This document shows, piece after piece, positions 24,728 through 33,885 of a stretch of 40,262 bases of DNA (position 1 is the first letter of the stretch; every line of letters starts with the position of its first letter). The stretch comes from Alphaproteobacteria bacterium (GTDB lineage: Bacteria > Pseudomonadota > Alphaproteobacteria > UBA9655), in contig JACDGE010000014.1 of assembly GCA_013815465.1 (NCBI GenBank), positions 1-40,262 of the forward strand. The letters run 5' to 3'. The notes under the pieces are model-generated. The model searched no databases. It was not told the DNA's origin and worked only from the letters and a program-made list of their open reading frames with translations. A program made the position numbers and the translations under genes.

Positions 24728-25858
24728 ATGCTCTCTTTAGCCCGCACAAATACAAGCCTTATTGGACAATGGTGGTGGACCGTTGATCGTTGGACGTTAG
24801 CAGCCTTAATGGTTCTCATTTTCTTAGGTGTTCTTCTAATTATGGCTGCAAGCCCTGCAGTTGCCGAGCAACACCAGTGGAGCTCCTTCCATTTTATAAA
24901 AAAACACATTATTTTTTTGATTCCTACGATTGGAATTTTAATTGGCGTCTCTCTTCTGTCTCTTCACGATATTCGGCGCTTTGCTTTTGTGGTCTTCGGT
25001 GTGAGCATGGTGGCATTAATGTTAACGTCAGTAATAGGCTCTGATATTAAAGGGGCTAGTCGGTGGCTTGAAATTAGTGGTATTTCGGTCCAGCCTTCTG
25101 AATTTGTTAAACCAGCTTTTGCTGTTATCTGTGCATGGATGTTTTCCAAGCAGCACACTCAGCCTTCTTTTCCTGGGAATATAATTTCTGTAGGTCTTTA
25201 TTTATTTGTTATTCTCTTCTTATTACTCCAACCAGATTTGGGGATGACAGCTTTAATCACTCTCATGTGGTTTTCTCAATTCTTTCTTTCAGGCCTTTCG
25301 CTAAAATGGATTTTTTCAGGAGCTGGATGTGGGATCGGAGGTCTTTTTGCGGCTTATTTCTTTTTCCCCCATGTGGCAGGACGTGTAAATCAGTTTTTCA
25401 ATCCTGAGAGCGGGGATAAATTTGGTAATTATTATCAAGTGAATCAATCTTTAGAAGCCTTTATGAATGGTGGATTTATTGGGCAAGGTCCAGGAGAAGG
25501 AACGGTCAAAAAATATCTCCCCGATGCCCATGCGGATTTTATTTTTGCTGTGGCGGGTGAAGAATTCGGAATGATTTTATGTCTTCTTCTTGTTTGTATT
25601 TTTGCTTTCATTATTTTACGTTCGTTTACGCGTATATTAGATGAAAATAACATGTTTGTATTTCTTGCAGTGACCGGCCTCATTGTCCAATTTGGTTTGC
25701 AAGCTATTATTAATATGGCTTCAACCTTAAATTTAATGCCAACAAAAGGCATGACTCTTCCTTTCATTAGCTACGGTGGATCTTCGATGGTCGCTCTAGC
25801 AATAGGAATGGGAATGGTTTTGGGTCTGACACGCCGACGGATCGGGCACCATGAGTGA
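24728..25858 (+). CDS. ftsW: Septal peptidoglycan glycosyltransferase FtsW
   Basis: A 376-residue SEDS-family membrane protein that polymerises lipid II at the division site with FtsI. I take the ATG at 24728 (MLSLARTNTSLIGQWWWTVDRW), not the in-frame TTG at 24701 that lies in the repeat. About ten transmembrane helices are present, with the motif ISVQPSEFVKPAF, LLLQPDLGM, the large periplasmic loop with EGTVKKYLPDAHADFIFAV, and LPFISYGGSSMVA near the end. It overlaps murG by 8 bases. Confidence 0.95.
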   Translation: MLSLARTNTSLIGQWWWTVDRWTLAALMVLIFLGVLLIMAASPAVAEQHQWSSFHFIKKHIIFLIPTIGILIGVSLLSLHDIRRFAFVVFGVSMVALMLTSVIGSDIKGASRWLEISGISVQPSEFVKPAFAVICAWMFSKQHTQPSFPGNIISVGLYLFVILFLLLQPDLGMTALITLMWFSQFFLSGLSLKWIFSGAGCGIGGLFAAYFFFPHVAGRVNQFFNPESGDKFGNYYQVNQSLEAFMNGGFIGQGPGEGTVKKYLPDAHADFIFAVAGEEFGMILCLLLVCIFAFIILRSFTRILDENNMFVFLAVTGLIVQFGLQAIINMASTLNLMPTKGMTLPFISYGGSSMVALAIGMGMVLGLTRRRIGHHE

Positions 25859-26933
25859 TATTGAAAAACGAATTGTATTGAGTGCCGGGGGAACAGGAGG
25901 ACATGTATTCCCTGCTCAAGCCTTAGCGCATGAGCTGATCTCCCAAGGATATAAAGTCTTTATTTTTAGTGATGGGCGGGGTCAGCAGTTTAAGGATCCC
26001 TCCATCCATATGATCAACATAGCCTCGAGCCAACTACAGGGATCATTCAGCAAAAAACTGAAAGGAGGTCTGCAGCTTATTCGTGGTGTGTGTACTGCCC
26101 TCTATCATTTACGACGCATAAAACCCCACGTAGTTCTGGGGTTTGGAGGGTATGCTTCCTTCCCCACCCTCATCGCCTCTGCCCTATTACGTCTTCCGAC
26201 AATCATTCATCAGGCAGATGCTTATTTTGGACGAACGAACCGGAAATTAGCCTTCCTTGTCACACGTATAGCGACCTCTTTTCCTCATGTAGAGAATATT
26301 CCCATTTCCTGTCAAAAAAAGGTAAACTTTACGGGCCTCCCTGTGCGCTCCGATATTCAACCCGCTCCTTATATCTCTTCAATGGAAAATGATCCCTTTC
26401 ATCTTCTTGTGACAGGAGGAAGTCAAGGGGCAAAGATTTTTGGAGACATTATTCCGTCCGCAGTTCAACTTTTACCTCTTTCCCTTCAAAAACGTCTTTA
26501 TATTACCCAACAATGTCGTGCTGAGTCCTTAGAAGTCACTCAAACACTTTATGAGCGGACTGAAGCCCACGTTGAGCTTATGCCTTTTTTGGACAAAATG
26601 GGTGAGCGGTATAAACGTGCTCATTTTATTATTGCACGGGCGGGGGCTTCAAGCGTTGTCGAAACAGCCCTTGTAGGGCGGCCAGCCCTTTTTATTCCCT
26701 ATCTTCATGCAATGGACAACCATCAGTTTTATAATGCACAAGAAGTGGTAAACGTTAAAGGAGGTTGGTTAACGGAGGAAAAAAACTTTACTTCTGATGG
26801 CTTAGCTGCTTTTTTATTAAAATTAATAACTTCTCACTGGAAATTAATGCAAGCAGCAGTCAATATACGAACGATTGCTATTCCGGATGCGCACCAAAGG
26901 CTGGCCAACCTTGTAACCCTGATAGCAGATTAA
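25851..26933 (+). CDS. murG: Lipid II-forming GlcNAc transferase MurG
   Basis: A 360-residue GT-B glycosyltransferase that adds GlcNAc to lipid I at the inner face of the membrane. The N-terminal glycine loop GGTGGHVFPA (13-22) is intact, followed by VLGFGGYASFP, VTGGSQGAKIF and the acceptor/donor region ARAGASSVVETALVGRPALFIPYLHAMDNHQ. Length is normal. It overlaps ftsW, but a 139-base insert separates it from murC, unlike the tight spacing elsewhere in the cluster. Confidence 0.96.
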   Translation: MSDIEKRIVLSAGGTGGHVFPAQALAHELISQGYKVFIFSDGRGQQFKDPSIHMINIASSQLQGSFSKKLKGGLQLIRGVCTALYHLRRIKPHVVLGFGGYASFPTLIASALLRLPTIIHQADAYFGRTNRKLAFLVTRIATSFPHVENIPISCQKKVNFTGLPVRSDIQPAPYISSMENDPFHLLVTGGSQGAKIFGDIIPSAVQLLPLSLQKRLYITQQCRAESLEVTQTLYERTEAHVELMPFLDKMGERYKRAHFIIARAGASSVVETALVGRPALFIPYLHAMDNHQFYNAQEVVNVKGGWLTEEKNFTSDGLAAFLLKLITSHWKLMQAAVNIRTIAIPDAHQRLANLVTLIAD

Positions 26934-26980
26934 GAAGATGTATCTATACTCAAAGGATTTTAAGAATTCGGGCAGGCGAC

Positions 26981-27050
26981 CGAGTGGCAAGTCCGATGAG
27001 CGTAGTCAACCTACGTGATAGAGGCCAAGACCCGAAGGTCAACGCACTCG
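26981..27050 (+). repeat. Structured element between murG and murC with three-way-junction folding potential
   Basis: CGAGTG (26981-26986) pairs with CACTCG (27045-27050), enclosing two hairpins: CGTAG/CTACG (27001-27005, 27011-27015, loop TCAAC) and GACC/GGTC around a CGAA loop (near 27029-27040). Together they predict a three-way junction in RNA. It occupies most of the murG-murC gap. A 26-codon ORF starts at 26938 after the murG stop but ends inside the element (27018). It could be a repeat copy or a leader structure controlling murC. Confidence 0.5.
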
Positions 27051-27072
27051 AAACTTGAAAGGCGAAGAGTAT

Positions 27073-28464
27073 ATGAATTTAAAAGAACTTAAAAATGCAT
27101 CCATTCATTTTATTGGCGTGGGGGGCATCGGGATGAGTGGAATTGCTCAGCTTCTTGTTCACCGTGGCTTTAGGGTTAGTGGGAGCGATATGTTCTCCAA
27201 TAGTAATACGGAAAGACTTAAAAAAGCAGGACTACCCATTATGTTAGGTCATGAGGTTTCAAATCTTGATGGAAAAGATATCGTTGTGGTATCAACCGAT
27301 ATCAAAGAGGACAATGCAGAACTTATAGAAGCTCATGCGCGGGATCTCCCTGTTTTCCATCGGGCCGACATGTTAGCCCTGGTGATGGAAGAGTCATACG
27401 GAATTGCTATTTCCGGTACCCACGGAAAGACAACGACAACTGCCCTCATGGGATGGGTTTTAGAAACTGCCAATTTTGATCCCACCGTCATCAATGGGGG
27501 GTTGATGAATAATTGGGAATCCAATATTAAAGTGGGACAGAGTGTGTGGTGCGTTGCAGAAGCCGACGAATCAGATGCAAGCTTCTTAAAGCTTCCCCGA
27601 GACATTGCTCTCGTCACCAATATGGACCTTGACCATATGGATTACTATGAACACACAGAAACGCTTTATAACGCTTTTGAAACCTTTACGACTCACATTC
27701 GTCCTGGTGGTGTAGCCGTTTTGGGAATCGACCATCCCCAAGTTTATACGCTCTGGCAAAAGATTAAGCTGCAACAGAAGTGTATAACTTATGGTCTACA
27801 TGCGGAAGCTGATATAAAGGCAGAAAATATTCGCACAACTCCAGAGGGGTCTATTTTTGACCTTGTCACAGGGCAGACAACACCTGATATGTTTATCCCT
27901 CTCCCTGGTCATCATAATGTTCTTAACGCCTTAGGCGTGGCAGCAATCGCCTTAGAATGCGGTGTAACAGCAGAAGATCTTAAACGGGGCTTTTCATCTT
28001 TTAAAGGGGTTCAGCGACGTTTTACCTACGTAGGAAAGTGGCAGGGGGTCACCATTATTGATGATTATGCCCACCATCCGGTCGAAATTCGAGCAACTTT
28101 AACGGCTGCAAAAGGGGCTGCAAATGGGCGCGTTATTGCTGTTTTAGAGCCTCATAGATACAGTCGCCTTGCCAATCATTTTCAGGAATTCGCCACCTCT
28201 TGCGAAGAGGCCGATCTCACGATTGTTTTACCTGTCTATGGAGCTAGAGAGGTTCCTCAGACAGGCATTCATCATGAGGCCCTCGTCGAGGCAATGAAAG
28301 GAAATGTTCACCGGTGCGATCACCCAGAAAACTTGCCTCAGCTTATTCGACAACTTGCGCTATCGGGGGATATGGTTATATGCTTAGGGGCTGGGTCTAT
28401 TTCTGCCCTTGCCCATGCCTTACCGAACCAATTAAACCAGCTTAATAAACAAAACGTTACTTGA
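27073..28464 (+). CDS. murC: UDP-N-acetylmuramate:L-alanine ligase
   Basis: A 463-residue cytoplasmic enzyme that adds the first amino acid of the stem peptide. I start at the ATG at 27073 (MNLKELKNASIHFIG) with an AAGGCGAAG leader; a TTG six codons earlier is in frame but lies in the structured insert. Motifs: GVGGIGMSG (15-23), the ATP loop GTHGKTTT (115-122), EADESDASFL and the C-terminal DDYAHHP with HRYSR. It is followed by murB after 7 bases. Confidence 0.97.
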   Translation: MNLKELKNASIHFIGVGGIGMSGIAQLLVHRGFRVSGSDMFSNSNTERLKKAGLPIMLGHEVSNLDGKDIVVVSTDIKEDNAELIEAHARDLPVFHRADMLALVMEESYGIAISGTHGKTTTTALMGWVLETANFDPTVINGGLMNNWESNIKVGQSVWCVAEADESDASFLKLPRDIALVTNMDLDHMDYYEHTETLYNAFETFTTHIRPGGVAVLGIDHPQVYTLWQKIKLQQKCITYGLHAEADIKAENIRTTPEGSIFDLVTGQTTPDMFIPLPGHHNVLNALGVAAIALECGVTAEDLKRGFSSFKGVQRRFTYVGKWQGVTIIDDYAHHPVEIRATLTAAKGAANGRVIAVLEPHRYSRLANHFQEFATSCEEADLTIVLPVYGAREVPQTGIHHEALVEAMKGNVHRCDHPENLPQLIRQLALSGDMVICLGAGSISALAHALPNQLNQLNKQNVT

Positions 28465-28471
28465 TAGAGAA

Positions 28472-29407
28472 ATGATAAAAAACTGCGAAGCTTTGAAAGC
28501 CCTATTACCCACCGTGCGGGGACGCTATCTCTTTGATGTTCCCTTGGCGTCCACCACCTGGTTTCATGTGGGAGGACCTGCACAAGTCACATTTAAACCG
28601 GCTGACATCCAGGATTTGTGTTTTTTTCTCGAAAACCGTCCACCAGATATCCCTTTACATGTGATCGGGGTGGGATCAAACCTTCTTGTACGAGATGGGG
28701 GGGTAGAAGGAATTGTGGTCCGTTTAGGTCGGGGATTTACCAATGTTTTTGTGGAAGATACCCTTATTGATGTGGGAGCGGCTGTCTTAGACCGCAATAT
28801 CGCCACTTTATCTTGCCAAGAAGAAATCGGGGGATTAGAATTCTTATGTGGAATTCCAGGAACCATAGGCGGCGCGTTGCGGATGAATGCCGGAGCTTAT
28901 GAATCAGATATCTCACAAGTTCTCGTCCATGCCCATGTGCTCGATCCCAAAGGAAAACTCTATCGCTTAACCCCTCAGGAACTAGGGCTTACCTATCGTT
29001 CTTGCAACCTTCCTAAAGATTGGATCTTCATTGGTGCGCGTTTGAAAGGACATACGGGTAAGAAAGAACAGATTCAGACAAAAATTGCGTCATTTCTTGC
29101 TCAGAGAGAAGCGACTCAACCCGTTACATCCCGAACAGGAGGGAGTACGTTCGCTAACCCAGAAGGCATAAGCGCCTGGCAGCTCATCGAAAAAGCAGGA
29201 TGTCGGGGCCTTCAGAGGGGGGGAGCGGTGATGTCAGATCTACATTGCAATTTCATGATTAATACGGGTCAGGCAACGGCCTCAGATTTGGAAGATTTAG
29301 GAGAAGAAGTGCGACAACGTGTTTTGAGGGCAACAGGGGTAGAATTACGGTGGGAAATTGAGAGAATTGGAAATAGAGTTGAGTGTAGTATAGAGAGGGT
29401 CGCATGA
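28472..29407 (+). CDS. murB: UDP-N-acetylenolpyruvoylglucosamine reductase
   Basis: A 311-residue FAD enzyme that reduces the enolpyruvyl group made by MurA, giving UDP-MurNAc. FAD-binding motifs VGSNLLVRDGG (67-77) and GIPGTIGGALRMNAGAY (127-143) are present, and the proton-donor serine is Ser225 in RTGGSTFANPEG. The short form of the loop places it in type I or the related alphaproteobacterial group. It overlaps ddl by 4 bases (ATGA). Confidence 0.95.
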   Translation: MIKNCEALKALLPTVRGRYLFDVPLASTTWFHVGGPAQVTFKPADIQDLCFFLENRPPDIPLHVIGVGSNLLVRDGGVEGIVVRLGRGFTNVFVEDTLIDVGAAVLDRNIATLSCQEEIGGLEFLCGIPGTIGGALRMNAGAYESDISQVLVHAHVLDPKGKLYRLTPQELGLTYRSCNLPKDWIFIGARLKGHTGKKEQIQTKIASFLAQREATQPVTSRTGGSTFANPEGISAWQLIEKAGCRGLQRGGAVMSDLHCNFMINTGQATASDLEDLGEEVRQRVLRATGVELRWEIERIGNRVECSIERVA

Positions 29408-30324
29408 AGAAAAGAGTTGCTGTTTTAATGGGTGGATTTTCCGCTGAAAGAGAAGTTTCTCTTTCTAGCGCCCAGGGTGTTATAAAGGCTCTGAAAGAAC
29501 TGGGACATGAGACATTTCCTCTTGATGTGACGCGCAATATGGGAGAACTCGTTGAAAATTTGAGAGCCCATAAGCCTGATGTTGTCCTTAATATTCTTCA
29601 TGGAAAATGGGGTGAAGATGGATGTATCCAAGGTCTATTAGAAATGATGGATATTCCTTACTCTAACTCAGGTGTCTTAGGATCAGCCCTTGCGATGAAC
29701 AAAGTTGCGGCACGTAACATGTGCCAAATACAGGGTATCCGCGTGCCGGAAGGACAAGTGGCTAAATTATCTGACGCTTGTGCAGGACAAGTTATGCCCC
29801 CTCCGTTTGTGATTAAACCCATTGGGGAAGGATCAAGCGTGGGAGTTTACATTATTTTAGATGAGAAATCGCCTCTCCCTTCCCCTGAAAAATGGCCCTT
29901 TGAAAATGATGTTCTGGTGGAGCGGTATATACCTGGTCGGGAGGTTCAGGTCGCCGTCCTTGATGGCAAAGCCATTGGAGCCATAGAAGTTCTCCCCCAT
30001 AGTGGATTTTATGATTATGAGGCAAAGTATACGGATGGCAAAGCCACTCATTTCATGCCTGCCCCTATTCCTGAGGCAGCATACACGCAAGTTCTTAACT
30101 GGGCAGAAAAGGCGCATAAAGCCTTAAAATGTCGAGGTATCAGCCGATCAGATTTTAGATACGATGATACGGAAGGAGAACCTGGCCAACTCTATTATCT
30201 TGAAACAAACCCACAACCAGGTCTGACCCCCTTATCCCTTGTGCCTGAAATTGCAGCTCACATAGGCATGAGTTATACTCAACTTGTGCAGTGGATGATC
30301 GAGGATGCTTCATGTCATCGGTAA
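29404..30324 (+). CDS. ddl: D-alanine--D-alanine ligase
   Basis: A 306-residue ATP-grasp enzyme that makes the D-Ala-D-Ala dipeptide used by MurF. It shows VLMGGFSAEREVSLSS at the N-terminus, LHGKWGEDGCIQGLLE, KPIGEGSSVGV and YYLETNPQPGLTPLSLVPE near the end. The start overlaps the murB stop (ATGA) and the 3' end overlaps ftsQ. Its position in the dcw cluster corresponds to ddlB of E. coli. Confidence 0.95.
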   Translation: MKKRVAVLMGGFSAEREVSLSSAQGVIKALKELGHETFPLDVTRNMGELVENLRAHKPDVVLNILHGKWGEDGCIQGLLEMMDIPYSNSGVLGSALAMNKVAARNMCQIQGIRVPEGQVAKLSDACAGQVMPPPFVIKPIGEGSSVGVYIILDEKSPLPSPEKWPFENDVLVERYIPGREVQVAVLDGKAIGAIEVLPHSGFYDYEAKYTDGKATHFMPAPIPEAAYTQVLNWAEKAHKALKCRGISRSDFRYDDTEGEPGQLYYLETNPQPGLTPLSLVPEIAAHIGMSYTQLVQWMIEDASCHR

Positions 30325-31151
30325 AGCTCAAGCGGCACCCCATTAACAAACGGAAAAAAACTCAGCGATCCTTGTTTCAAAAGCTTGGAGTGCGCCGATT
30401 ACCTCCCTTTGTCGTTATTTTGGGCCTTTGTGTTTTATTACTTTGGGGGTCTTTTCATAATAATGCTCTTACTTCCAACTTATCGACTCTTTTTGATACC
30501 ACGATGGCACACATAGGTTTTAGACTTGAAGATGTGGTTGTGGAAGGACGAATGCGAACAAATAAAGAACAAATATTAACAAAATTAGAGTTAAAAAGAG
30601 GCATCCCTCTTCTCTCTATTAATCTTTTTGACGCTAAGGAAAAGCTGGAAAGTCTTTCATGGGTAAAGGCTGCACGGGTGGAAAGGCGATTCCCTGATAC
30701 ACTTTTGATTCGAATTTCTGAAAAAGAGCCCATTGCGATCTGGCAGAATCAAAACAAAACCTATCTTGTCGATTACGATGGGGAACTTGTGGAAACAAAA
30801 GAAGCAAATAAATACAAAGAATTACCCCTTGTCACCGGCCATAAAGCCCCAGAGCATGTCGGTCAACTTATCACTCTCCTTGAGAAATTTCCTGCAATTA
30901 AAGCCCGGGTGACAGCTGCAATGCATTTAAGATCTATGCGTTGGGATATAAGACTTGATGAGAAAGTTGACATTCGGTTACCAGAAAAGAATGCGGAGAG
31001 TGCTTTAGAATACCTTCTGGTTCTTGAAAATCGTCATCACTTAATGGACCGGGAAATCATGACAGTCGATATGCGCATACCGGGTCAGCTAATCTTGCGT
31101 TTAACACCGGCCGCTATGCAAAGAAAAGTGACTCTGGGAAAAGATGTCTAA
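30312..31151 (+). CDS. ftsQ: Cell division protein FtsQ
   Basis: A 279-residue bitopic inner-membrane protein. I choose the ATG at 30312, which has a GAGG site about 8 bases upstream inside ddl; an in-frame ATG at 30291 is also possible. A basic cytoplasmic tail (KLKRHPINKRKK) and a transmembrane helix (about 33-50) lead to a POTRA domain (about 68-140, FRLEDVVVEGRMRTNKEQIL) and the FtsQ beta domain. It bridges early and late division proteins through FtsL/FtsB. It overlaps ddl by 13 bases. Confidence 0.93.
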   Translation: MSSVKLKRHPINKRKKTQRSLFQKLGVRRLPPFVVILGLCVLLLWGSFHNNALTSNLSTLFDTTMAHIGFRLEDVVVEGRMRTNKEQILTKLELKRGIPLLSINLFDAKEKLESLSWVKAARVERRFPDTLLIRISEKEPIAIWQNQNKTYLVDYDGELVETKEANKYKELPLVTGHKAPEHVGQLITLLEKFPAIKARVTAAMHLRSMRWDIRLDEKVDIRLPEKNAESALEYLLVLENRHHLMDREIMTVDMRIPGQLILRLTPAAMQRKVTLGKDV

Positions 31152-31171
31152 GAGGATTTGAGAGAAGCGCA

Positions 31172-32428
31172 ATGAGACTTTGGGGACACTATCCTTCACG
31201 AATGCGAGGGGGCTTAATTACTGCTCTCGACATCGGCTCGTCAAAGGTTTGTTGTGCCATTGCTCAAGTGCAAGCTGGTGGGTCTTTTGAAATTTTAGGT
31301 TTTGCTCAACAGCTTTCAAATGGTGTTAAGGCGGGTGTTGTTGTGGACATGGAGGAGGTTATTACCTCTATTGTCAACGCGGTCCATGCAGCCGAACAAA
31401 TGGCAGGTCTTACCATTCGAGATGTGATTGTGAGCGTAAATGGAATCCATCTTCACTCCGTCAATTTTTCTGTGGACCTCAATGTCTCAGGACACCCCAT
31501 TGATGATACTGATATTCATAAGGTTCTTTTGCAAGCAAAAACCCTTCGAGATGATCCCTCTCTTCAAATTCTACACACCTTTCCTACGGGTTATACTCTC
31601 GATGGGGCCAAGGGTATAAGGGACCCCCGCAGAATGTCCGGCGATCGTCTTACCGTTGGTCTCCATACCCTTCTCGGGAAATCGAATCCTCTTTATAATG
31701 TGAGTACATGTGTCGCAAGAAGCCATTTGGATGTTGCAGGTTTAGTTGCTTCTCCCTATGCTTCTGGTTTAGCCTGCCTTGTAGAAGATGAGATGGAGCT
31801 CGGCGTTATTCTGATTGATATGGGAGGAAGCACCACTTCCTTGGCTGTATTTTATGAGGGCCAGCTACGCTATACTGAGTGTATCCCTATTGGAGGCGTT
31901 CATGTGACGATGGATATTGCTCGTTGTTTTTCAACCACCTTAATTCATGCAGAACGCCTAAAAACACTGTATGGAAGTGCCATTCACTCAGCAGCAGATG
32001 ACCGCGAAATGATTGTTGTACCGTTGGTCGGTGAGAAACGAGGAGAAGGAACAAATCAGATGCCAAGATCTGCTCTGGTCTCCGTGATTAAACCACGTAT
32101 AGAAGAAACATTTGAGCATGTTAGAGACCGCCTGACAAAAGCGGGGGCCGACCCCTTTTTAGGTCGACGTGTTGTGTTAACGGGAGGAGCAAGCCAACTT
32201 GCAGGTGTTAGAGAAATTGCGACAATGATTTTGGGAAAGAATATTCGCCTTGGAAAGCCTATCCACCTCATGTCTCATGAATTATCACAGAATCCATCTT
32301 TTTCCACATGTGCAGGCCTTTTATCTTATGGAGAAACAGAACACGCAGCTTATCGACAGACTCTTCCACAAACTCGATATAAATGGGTTTTAACACAAGC
32401 TTCTTCTCTTTTTAAGAAAATTTGGTGA
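31172..32428 (+). CDS. ftsA: Cell division protein FtsA
   Basis: A 418-residue actin-like protein that tethers FtsZ filaments to the inner membrane. The ATPase motifs are ALDIGSSKVCC (phosphate 1, about 18-28), IDMGGSTTSLAVF (phosphate 2) and VVLTGGASQLAGV (adenosine). The SHS2/1C domain lies at about 90-170. The C-terminus ends in SSLFKKIW, a short amphipathic stretch that fits the membrane-targeting helix. It lies 20 bases after ftsQ and 59 bases before ftsZ. Confidence 0.96.
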   Translation: MRLWGHYPSRMRGGLITALDIGSSKVCCAIAQVQAGGSFEILGFAQQLSNGVKAGVVVDMEEVITSIVNAVHAAEQMAGLTIRDVIVSVNGIHLHSVNFSVDLNVSGHPIDDTDIHKVLLQAKTLRDDPSLQILHTFPTGYTLDGAKGIRDPRRMSGDRLTVGLHTLLGKSNPLYNVSTCVARSHLDVAGLVASPYASGLACLVEDEMELGVILIDMGGSTTSLAVFYEGQLRYTECIPIGGVHVTMDIARCFSTTLIHAERLKTLYGSAIHSAADDREMIVVPLVGEKRGEGTNQMPRSALVSVIKPRIEETFEHVRDRLTKAGADPFLGRRVVLTGGASQLAGVREIATMILGKNIRLGKPIHLMSHELSQNPSFSTCAGLLSYGETEHAAYRQTLPQTRYKWVLTQASSLFKKIW

Positions 32429-32487
32429 TGGTTTTTTTGGATATTATGTGATCATATGAACCGTAAAGTGATGAAGGAGATTCAGAA

Positions 32488-33885
32488 ATGACAATGTCAG
32501 AAGAAAAGAAAGAACTTAAGCCCCGCATAACCGTTATTGGCGTTGGTGGAGCTGGGGGAAACGCCGTCAACAATATGATTAGAGGTGAATTGCAGGGCGT
32601 AAAATTCATTGCCTCGAATACGGATGCACAAGCCCTTACCTTATCCTTAGCAGATGCAAAACTTCAATTGGGTTTTGAAGCGACTCAAGGGCTGGGTGCG
32701 GGTTCTCACCCGGAAGTTGGGAAGATCTCTGCTGAAGAAAGTATTGAAGATGTTCTCTCCCACATTGAGGGAAGCAACATGCTCTTTGTGACCGCTGGAA
32801 TGGGAGGAGGAACAGGAACAGGAGCAGCGCCCGTTATTGCTAAGTATGCGCGAGAAAAAGGCATTCTTACCATTGGCGTTGTGACTAAGCCCTTCCATTT
32901 TGAAGGAACGAATCGTATGCGTACGGCCGAGCGTGGCATTGAAGAACTGCAGCAATATGTGGATACGCTTATCATAATTCCGAACCAAAACCTTTTCCGT
33001 GTAGCCAATGAAAAAACTACCTTTGCTGATGCCTTTAAAATGGCCGATGATGTTCTTTATTCAGGCGTCCGTAGCGTTACAGATTTAATGATGAAGCCAG
33101 GACTTATTAACCTTGACTTTGCCGACGTACGCGCTGTCATGGGGGGCATGATGGGTAAGGCTATGATGGGAACAGGGGAAGCGCAAGGCGAGGGGAGAGC
33201 CATTGAAGCTGCGGAAGCGGCCATTTCCAGTCCACTCTTAGATGATGTCTCGATGCAGGGGGCTAAAGCTGTCCTTATCAATATAACAGGCGGCCTTGAC
33301 ATGACTCTTTATGAGGTCGATGAAGCTGCCAACTGTATCCGTGCGGTTGTGGATCCGGATGCTCATATAATCTTTGGTTCAACCTTTGATGAAACCTTGG
33401 GGGGAAGAATTCGTGTCTCTTGTGTTGCAACGGGTATTGATGCACAGGTCGCCGCCAATCTCGCTAATAAAACCCGCCTCACTCACCTGGAAAAAGAAAT
33501 GAAGATAGCTGCGGCTAATCTTGCAGTAGATGTTTCTCTTGAAAATGCCCAGCAGGATTCATTCAGCTTTGAACCTGGCATTAAAGAACCCCTTGTGAAG
33601 TTGAATGAGGGAAGTGAATCTTCTTTCTATGCTCCCAATTCAGAAGAAAGTTTTTTTGAGCAGGAGCAGCTTAAACAAGCTGAGGCCTCCAGAAACGAGG
33701 AAAACCGTCCTTTAAGCTTGTTTGATCGGCTAATGGGCCGGAAAAACCAGCCAAGCCGTGGGCAAGAATCTGCTAGAAGGCCACAATTTCAACCAACACT
33801 TCAACCAAAAATTGAGCTTGAGGATGAAATTGAAAATGACGCCATCGAAATTCCTGCCTTCTTGCGGAGACAAATCAATCGGTAG
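32488..33885 (+). CDS. ftsZ: Cell division GTPase FtsZ
   Basis: A 465-residue tubulin homolog that forms the Z-ring. The GTP signature GMGGGTGTG is at 104-112, and the catalytic T7 loop NLDFADV is at 208-214. A variable glutamine- and glutamate-rich linker (about 330-445) precedes the conserved C-terminal peptide [10 protein letters not shown] that binds FtsA. A clear AAGGAG ribosome binding site lies before the ATG in the 59-base gap after ftsA. It is the last gene of the dcw cluster here. Confidence 0.98.
   Translation: MTMSEEKKELKPRITVIGVGGAGGNAVNNMIRGELQGVKFIASNTDAQALTLSLADAKLQLGFEATQGLGAGSHPEVGKISAEESIEDVLSHIEGSNMLFVTAGMGGGTGTGAAPVIAKYAREKGILTIGVVTKPFHFEGTNRMRTAERGIEELQQYVDTLIIIPNQNLFRVANEKTTFADAFKMADDVLYSGVRSVTDLMMKPGLINLDFADVRAVMGGMMGKAMMGTGEAQGEGRAIEAAEAAISSPLLDDVSMQGAKAVLINITGGLDMTLYEVDEAANCIRAVVDPDAHIIFGSTFDETLGGRIRVSCVATGIDAQVAANLANKTRLTHLEKEMKIAAANLAVDVSLENAQQDSFSFEPGIKEPLVKLNEGSESSFYAPNSEESFFEQEQLKQAEASRNEENRPLSLFDRLMGRKNQPSRGQESARRPQFQPTLQPKIELEDEIENDAIEIPAFLRRQINR

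Noticed and set aside
26990-27055. Hammerhead-ribozyme-like core in the murG-murC element (CCGATGA before a hairpin, in a three-way junction)
   Set aside because: The core differs from CUGAUGA (U4 is C), the segment after the second stem reads GATA with extra bases instead of GAAA, and there is no proper cleavage-site arrangement. I keep it only as a structured element.
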